Below the pieces are notes generated by a model. It was not told the DNA's origin. It did not search any database and saw only the letters and a list, made by a program, of their open reading frames with translations. A program made the translations under genes and the position numbers. Below, one piece after another: positions 59,481 through 64,000 of a stretch of DNA of 64,000 nt (position 1 is the first letter of the stretch; each line of letters starts with the position of its first letter). Origin of the DNA: Chenopodium formosanum (taxonomy: Eukaryota; Streptophyta; Magnoliopsida; Caryophyllales; Amaranthaceae); contig CM044877.1 of assembly GCA_024500155.1 (NCBI GenBank), positions 11,289,501 to 11,353,500 of the forward strand, read 5' to 3'.

Positions 59481-60422
59481 TTATGGGATTGATGATGTCG
59501 GCGAGACCTATTTTAGTAATAGTTAATAGATTTATATTAGAGGAAGTAATAATTAAAAACTTATTTGTTAATTGTATTAATTTACGAGGCAACCTCGGTG
59601 TTAAATCACATCGTAAAAAGTTGTTTCCTTCTTTCTAATTCATTCTCTCATTCCCTGCAACAATGGCAGAAGCCAACAAACACCATCACCAACACCACTA
59701 TTTTTGGCGGCAAAAGTTAACAAAAAAAAAATTCCTAAGAAAGATATAATAGTTAGGGGCATGCTTAACCCAAAGGGTAGGAATTTTGTCATTTGCTTGT
59801 GACTTTTCTCCCTCAATTGATTTCATCGGCCTCCATTATTGCAATTAGTTCATCATGAGTAGGGACATGTGATATTGCTGATATAATAACCTCGCTCTTA
59901 CAAGCAAGAAGGCATCGCTTGTAGCTTCCAAGAAAAAGATAAATTGTTGTCCATCAAAAATCGATAGGCCGGAATTCCCCCGAGTGAGAAATTTTCAAGT
60001 TTTATTGTTGAAGAGAGGGAGACCGATGCAATAATGAGGTAATTTCATCGCAGTTGATGAAGTTAATCATCATTATTGACATCTTCCACGCCACCTTCAA
60101 TTGTCTCATACTACTATTCAAAAAAAAAAAAAAAAAAAAATTGTCTCATACTAAAGTGATAAAAATGACATAAATAGCCAATTCTTCATGTAGGAAATGA
60201 CTAGTGTGTTCCCTTGAAATACTTCCAAGGTTTCTAATGTTGAGAAACTTGTATTTTTCTCTTAATTTACCCCCTTTCCCTCTTTTCTGAATCATTAAAA
60301 CAAACTAAAACAAAAATGTGGAAACCACGTATTTGTTTCTAGGTCTGCCCTATATATTAGAATAGAATAATAACGTTTATCTCAAGTGACACCGTAAGTT
60401 GTTATAATGTCGGTTAGAAGTT

Positions 60423-60467
<45 letters not shown>

Positions 60468-60536
60468 GTTTAACCCAAATTAATCCAAATTTGATTGTGA
60501 TGAGTCATTTTGTTCAATTTTAATCTATATCAATAA
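59481..60536. other. Intergenic DNA
   Basis: No gene was recognised. Short leader-like text at 59640-59700 (CAATGGCAGAAGCCAACAAA) opens only a 24-codon frame. Confidence 0.35.
60099..60153 (+). mobile_element. Poly(A)-only insertion with 15-bp duplication
   Basis: AATTGTCTCATACTA occurs at 60099-60113 and 60139-60153; between are CTATTC and about 20 A residues. Confidence 0.6.
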
Positions 60537-60836
60537 TCATATATACTAAAAGATACCCCAGCAATTACACATGTCATTTTTTGGTGTGTCCGTAGGGGGG
60601 TTTTTTTTTTTAAAGTAAATAAAAGATAACAAATTTATACATATATAAAATATTTGATCTATATTTCCATAATATATTGTCAACTACATATTCCAGGAAG
60701 ATAATCCGAATATCAAAAAATTGCTTAAAATAAAAGATTTTGATGTATCCTTCCACAAAAAATTTAATAACTAAATGTAGTGTTAATATGAAACAATTAT
60801 TAAAAACTATCGTGCATGGCATGGGACCTAACTTAG
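60537..60836 (+). mobile_element. Helitron-like element, imperfect right end
   Basis: The left end A|TCATATATACTAAAAGATAC fits. The right end has CGTGCATGGCATGGG then ACCTAACTTAG|T, where TTAG stands in place of CTAG. A second Helitron-like 5' end (A|TCTATACTAAAGTGGAGTC) follows at 60839. Confidence 0.45.
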
Positions 60837-60927
60837 TATCTATACTAAAGTGGAGTCTTTTTTGGAGGGAATTTTCCTTTTATTTTTTTTTATTTTTTTT
60901 GCTGAATAACTAATTTGCCTAAGAGCT

Positions 60928-60929
<2 letters not shown>

Positions 60930-60993
<64 letters not shown>
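60930..60993. repeat. (ATT)n microsatellite
   Basis: About 21 uninterrupted trinucleotide units. Confidence 0.95.
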
Positions 60994-60994
<1 letters not shown>

Positions 60995-61370
60995 AACTTT
61001 AAATTTTGAAAAATAAGCATAGCTGTTGACCTAAAAAATTTGGGAGTCTGGATTTCATTTAGGTGGGTATTGAGTTGATATTGATTATATCTAATGTAAT
61101 CTCTCACATGTATAGAGATTTTATATAAGAAAATTTATCAAAAATAATTCAACCTTTGCTCTACCCGCTCAAAACAATATAACCTTTGTAAATTAATTTT
61201 AGTATATATTAATAAAAATCTGACTATTTTAAAAGTCAAAGAATTTTCATCAAAGCATGGCATCATTTGGTTAAAAATAACTTCTAATTTCTTTATTTGA
61301 TTTATTATTTTAAAATGGTGGCATAACCATACTCTGCATTTTAATGCTCTATAATATTTTAGGGCATGTT

Positions 61371-63448
61371 CAGTGGCGGAGCCAGGATTTTTATGATGGT
61401 AGGGCACCGTACCATATAAAACCCTTTTATCTACGCCTTTAAATATTTTTTAAAGAAAAATCTGACACATTTGTGAAAGAAAGTTCATAACATCAAGAAT
61501 TAAAATTACTTAGCAGTCGTATTAGTCAAATCCTTATTATTTAAAAAAATACATCAAATATTACCCCTATTTAACGCTTTAAACAATAACCTCGTTTTAT
61601 TTTTTTAGATCTTTTATAATAGGTTTGGAATCAGATAGATTTTTCGTATCAAATAGGATGATTGATCCAAAATACTTATTAAAAGGATTTATAACTAATA
61701 GTTGAAGTATACTCATACATGTAAAAATAAATGTTAAAATTAAATTAAACTTGACTAGTTATCAAATTTTGAAAGCAAATTATTGTATCATCAATTTCAT
61801 TATCTTTGGTAGAAAAGTAATCTTGCTCAGTGTGATCAAACTTTTATGTTAGTGAGTTTTTGTGTTATTTGGAAAATTGGATAAAAAAGACATTGAGAGA
61901 AAAGAAAAAAAAAAGGGGGGGGAGGGGGGAGACATTAAGAAGAATAAACAATGAGAGGGGAAGAAAAAAATAATCAAAATGTTGGGCAAGAGATTTAAAC
62001 CATGACCTTTGAATGAAAAGGAAATGCTCTAACCACTAAACTACTAGTAAGCTCTAATATAATAGTGCATTTTGTATTTTATTTAAACAAAATTTTGACT
62101 AACTTTTTTTTTTTTTTTTTTTAAAAAAAAAGGAAATTCTCTTTGGTAACCTCTAATTTTTAATTTTCTTAGTGGTAAATTGCAAAAATTCTTATTATCC
62201 TTGGTAAACTTTAATTTGTTATATTTTTTCAATGGTGAACTTAATGAAGCAATTTAGTTAATATTTAACCATGGTTAACATTTTTGTAAAATAAAAAAAA
62301 AAATCCTAAAATATCCTCACTTAACTCATCATCATCATCAAGATCACCAATTCATCATCTTCATCCTCAATTCCTCACCTTTTCAACAACCACCACAATA
62401 CACTAAAACCACTCACCTACATTCTCCACCACAACATTTATCGCCTCACGCCAACACCGAACATCCACCAGTTCAGCCACCACAGTTAGCCACTGCCACA
62501 CCTTGTTGTACGCTACACCACTTCAGCCACACCACCAAACCACCTTCAAACCGCCACCAACTCTCACTCCAATAGCCCGCAACACCACCTGCCACCAATC
62601 CTCAATCCAATTCCCCACCCCTATCACACCTTTCCTTCCATATGAACCACCACTGTACCCTTTCCCCAAACAAACAGTTGACGTCCCTTAAATCCTCAAT
62701 CTCTTCTCCTAAAAAAAATCCGCAAAATTTAGCTTGAATCTCCCCAATTGAACCTCTAAAAGCATATTTTCTTCTGCAATTTTTTATGAATTGTTGGTTA
62801 ATTTACGCAATTTCTCTTCCAAATTAAATTGTGATAGATAATGGTAAATATGGCATTAAGTTCTAAACCAAATTCGCGCATCATTTGGCCATATGATCGA
62901 AATCAACGAGATGTTAAGTTCTTGAATCAGACCCCCATCCCTTCCCAGATCTCGAAAATGGCGTCCCTCCCTTCCCCCACCTTAAAACCGCCCTCCAAAC
63001 CTTAAACCCCACAAAAAAAAAACACTCTAATTTAACTAACGAACATCAAACCGAGAAACCACTTTTTAGGTGGGGTTTTCGACGACGAAAGACAGATCGC
63101 GAGGGAGGAGGAGGATAAGGGGCTGGGAAGGCCGGTGATTGTAGGAGAAGGGTTGCCGGCGTAAGGGAGGAGCTATTCGTGGTTGAATGCTTTTGGTAGG
63201 AAAACTAGAGTTTAAGATAGGGTCAATTTAGTCATTAAATGTTTAGTTAACTAGGGTTAGGCTTATAATTTCATTGATGTTACCATTGAAAAATTATAAC
63301 TAATTAAAATTTACCAAGGATAATAACCTTTTTTATAGTTCATCATTGAGAATGTTAAAAACTAGAGGTTTACCAAAGAGAATTTCCCAAAAAAAAAAAC
63401 CCTGGCAGGGCATGTACCCCACCAGGACACTATGTGGCTCCGCCACTG
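61371..63448. mobile_element. hAT non-autonomous element with 8-bp duplication
   Basis: The ends CAGTGGCGGAGCCAGGA and TGTGGCTCCGCCACTG are inverted repeats of the widespread plant CAGTGGCGGAGC type. GGCATGTT is directly repeated at 61363-61370 and 63449-63456. No transposase. A long-TIR element is inserted at 62132-63388, so the hAT piece itself is only about 0.8 kb. Confidence 0.88.
62132..63388. mobile_element. Long-TIR element nested in the hAT element
   Basis: The left end GGAAATTCTCTTTGGTAACC and the right end GGTTTACCAAAGAGAATTTC are inverted repeats of the same family as 42494-44684. Inward follow TTATTATCCTTGGTAAA and its complement. Flanks are A-runs, so a 9-bp duplication of A is possible but not provable. 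The centre has C-rich CCACCAC text at 62340-62690 and a G-rich part at 63070-63180. No known protein. Confidence 0.78.
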
Positions 63449-63545
63449 GGCATGTTATGTTCACCTTATTTTCACCTTTTACAGGTGTAATAATTTCAAT
63501 TTATAAAAAATAAGTTCTAATAAGAAATACCTAACTACAAATCTA

Positions 63546-64000
63546 TCTATATATTATACTAAAAGACAAGCGCCTCAATGTGAGGATGACAAATGTCACT
63601 CTCTCATTGGCTTATCTTAAATATTAAATATATCTATATAATTATTGTTTACATATTCAAGCATAGTTATTTTTGTTAAGCTTCAAACAATAAAAGCAAG
63701 TTTCTATACATGCATAAGATTTTCATGATTTCCTAACATAAATATTGATTTAATTTTTTTATAATAAATATATACTTTCCAATACTACAAATAATCCATA
63801 AAGTCTTTCCAATCTTTATTTATAGTCAAGTTAAAGAATAATAACTAATTTGAAGCAATATGATTAAACTGACATAATTAAGGAAACAAATATTTCGTAT
63901 TTTGAAAGGCTAATTTTTTTTTTTTTTTTTTATAAAAATTAAATAAAATCGATAAGAATTTAGTTTGACGTCAATTATGAAATCAATACAAACATTTAAA
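63546..64000 (+). mobile_element. Helitron-like 5' end, truncated by window end
   Basis: A|TCTATATATTATACTAAAAG followed by ACAAGCGCC is the usual start of short plant Helitrons in this window. No 3' hairpin is seen before the window ends. Confidence 0.45.

Noticed and set aside
59293..59592. 99-codon minus-strand frame with an internal 22-residue repeat
   Set aside because: The repeat is the 66-bp tandem duplication read in frame; the rest is AT-rich with no resemblance to a protein.
1..64000. CRISPR arrays, operons, prophage or other bacterial systems
   Set aside because: Introns, plant gene families, plant transposons and AT-rich intergenic DNA show a plant nuclear genome; no regularly spaced repeat-spacer array was seen.

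Overview
This is a TE-rich, AT-rich nuclear window from a flowering plant, almost certainly a eudicot. Evidence for a plant: three genes of plant-typical families with introns, plant non-LTR, Copia, CACTA, hAT, Helitron, Harbinger and Stowaway insertions, and very high A+T content between genes. The many short Harbinger-type MITEs built from GAACTGAACTGAA-like words remind me of Amaranthaceae (spinach, quinoa, beet), but that is an impression and was not tested.

Three host genes look real. (1) On the minus strand at 6980-7777 is a single-exon DUF4408/DUF761 protein of the A70 (PAMP-induced) type. (2) On the minus strand at 24919-32453, with a probable 5' noncoding exon near 35.0 kb, is a FAR1-related-sequence (FRS) gene. 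I assembled it from six coding exons whose splice phases agree (778 codons); it carries FAR1, MULE-transposase and SWIM domains. (3) On the plus strand at 39573-55677 is a CWF19L1/CCCH zinc-finger gene of the CwfJ family, assembled from ten exons (607 codons). Its third intron is an AT-AC intron with U12-type splice signals. Genes 2 and 3 are divergently arranged, about 4.5 kb apart.

The rest is mostly mobile DNA and its debris. Regions: 1-365 the end of a CACTA element; 0.37-3.2 kb degenerate CGGTT arrays; 3.98-4.88 kb two Helitrons facing each other; 8-10.4 kb MITEs and inverted repeats, one containing a copy of the A70 5' leader; 12.3-16.4 kb a nearly complete L1-type LINE; 16.5-17.6 kb another CGGTT array; 18.3-18.7 kb a Helitron; 20.5-22.1 kb a second LINE remnant; 28.8-30.9 kb an RTE-type LINE fragment and a long-TIR element inside an FRS intron; 35.1-36.0 kb a long-TIR element just upstream of the FRS leader; 40-49.5 kb a 9.5-kb intron of the CWF19L1 gene filled with nested long-TIR elements and a rearranged Copia element; 56.5-57.5 kb a MITE and another long-TIR element; 58.0-58.7 kb a pectinesterase pseudogene; 61.4-63.4 kb a hAT element with a long-TIR element nested inside.

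The most interesting signals are the U12-type intron in a splicing-related gene, the duplicated exon pair and in-frame 33-bp duplication in the FRS gene, a set of long-TIR elements with 9-bp target duplications that share internal sequence words (one almost a 1-kb palindrome), a Copia LTR that is itself a large inverted repeat, the inverted copy of the A70 leader, and three poly(A)-only insertions bounded by 15-17 bp duplications. All gene models are read by eye from splice signals and remembered family features; no search was run.
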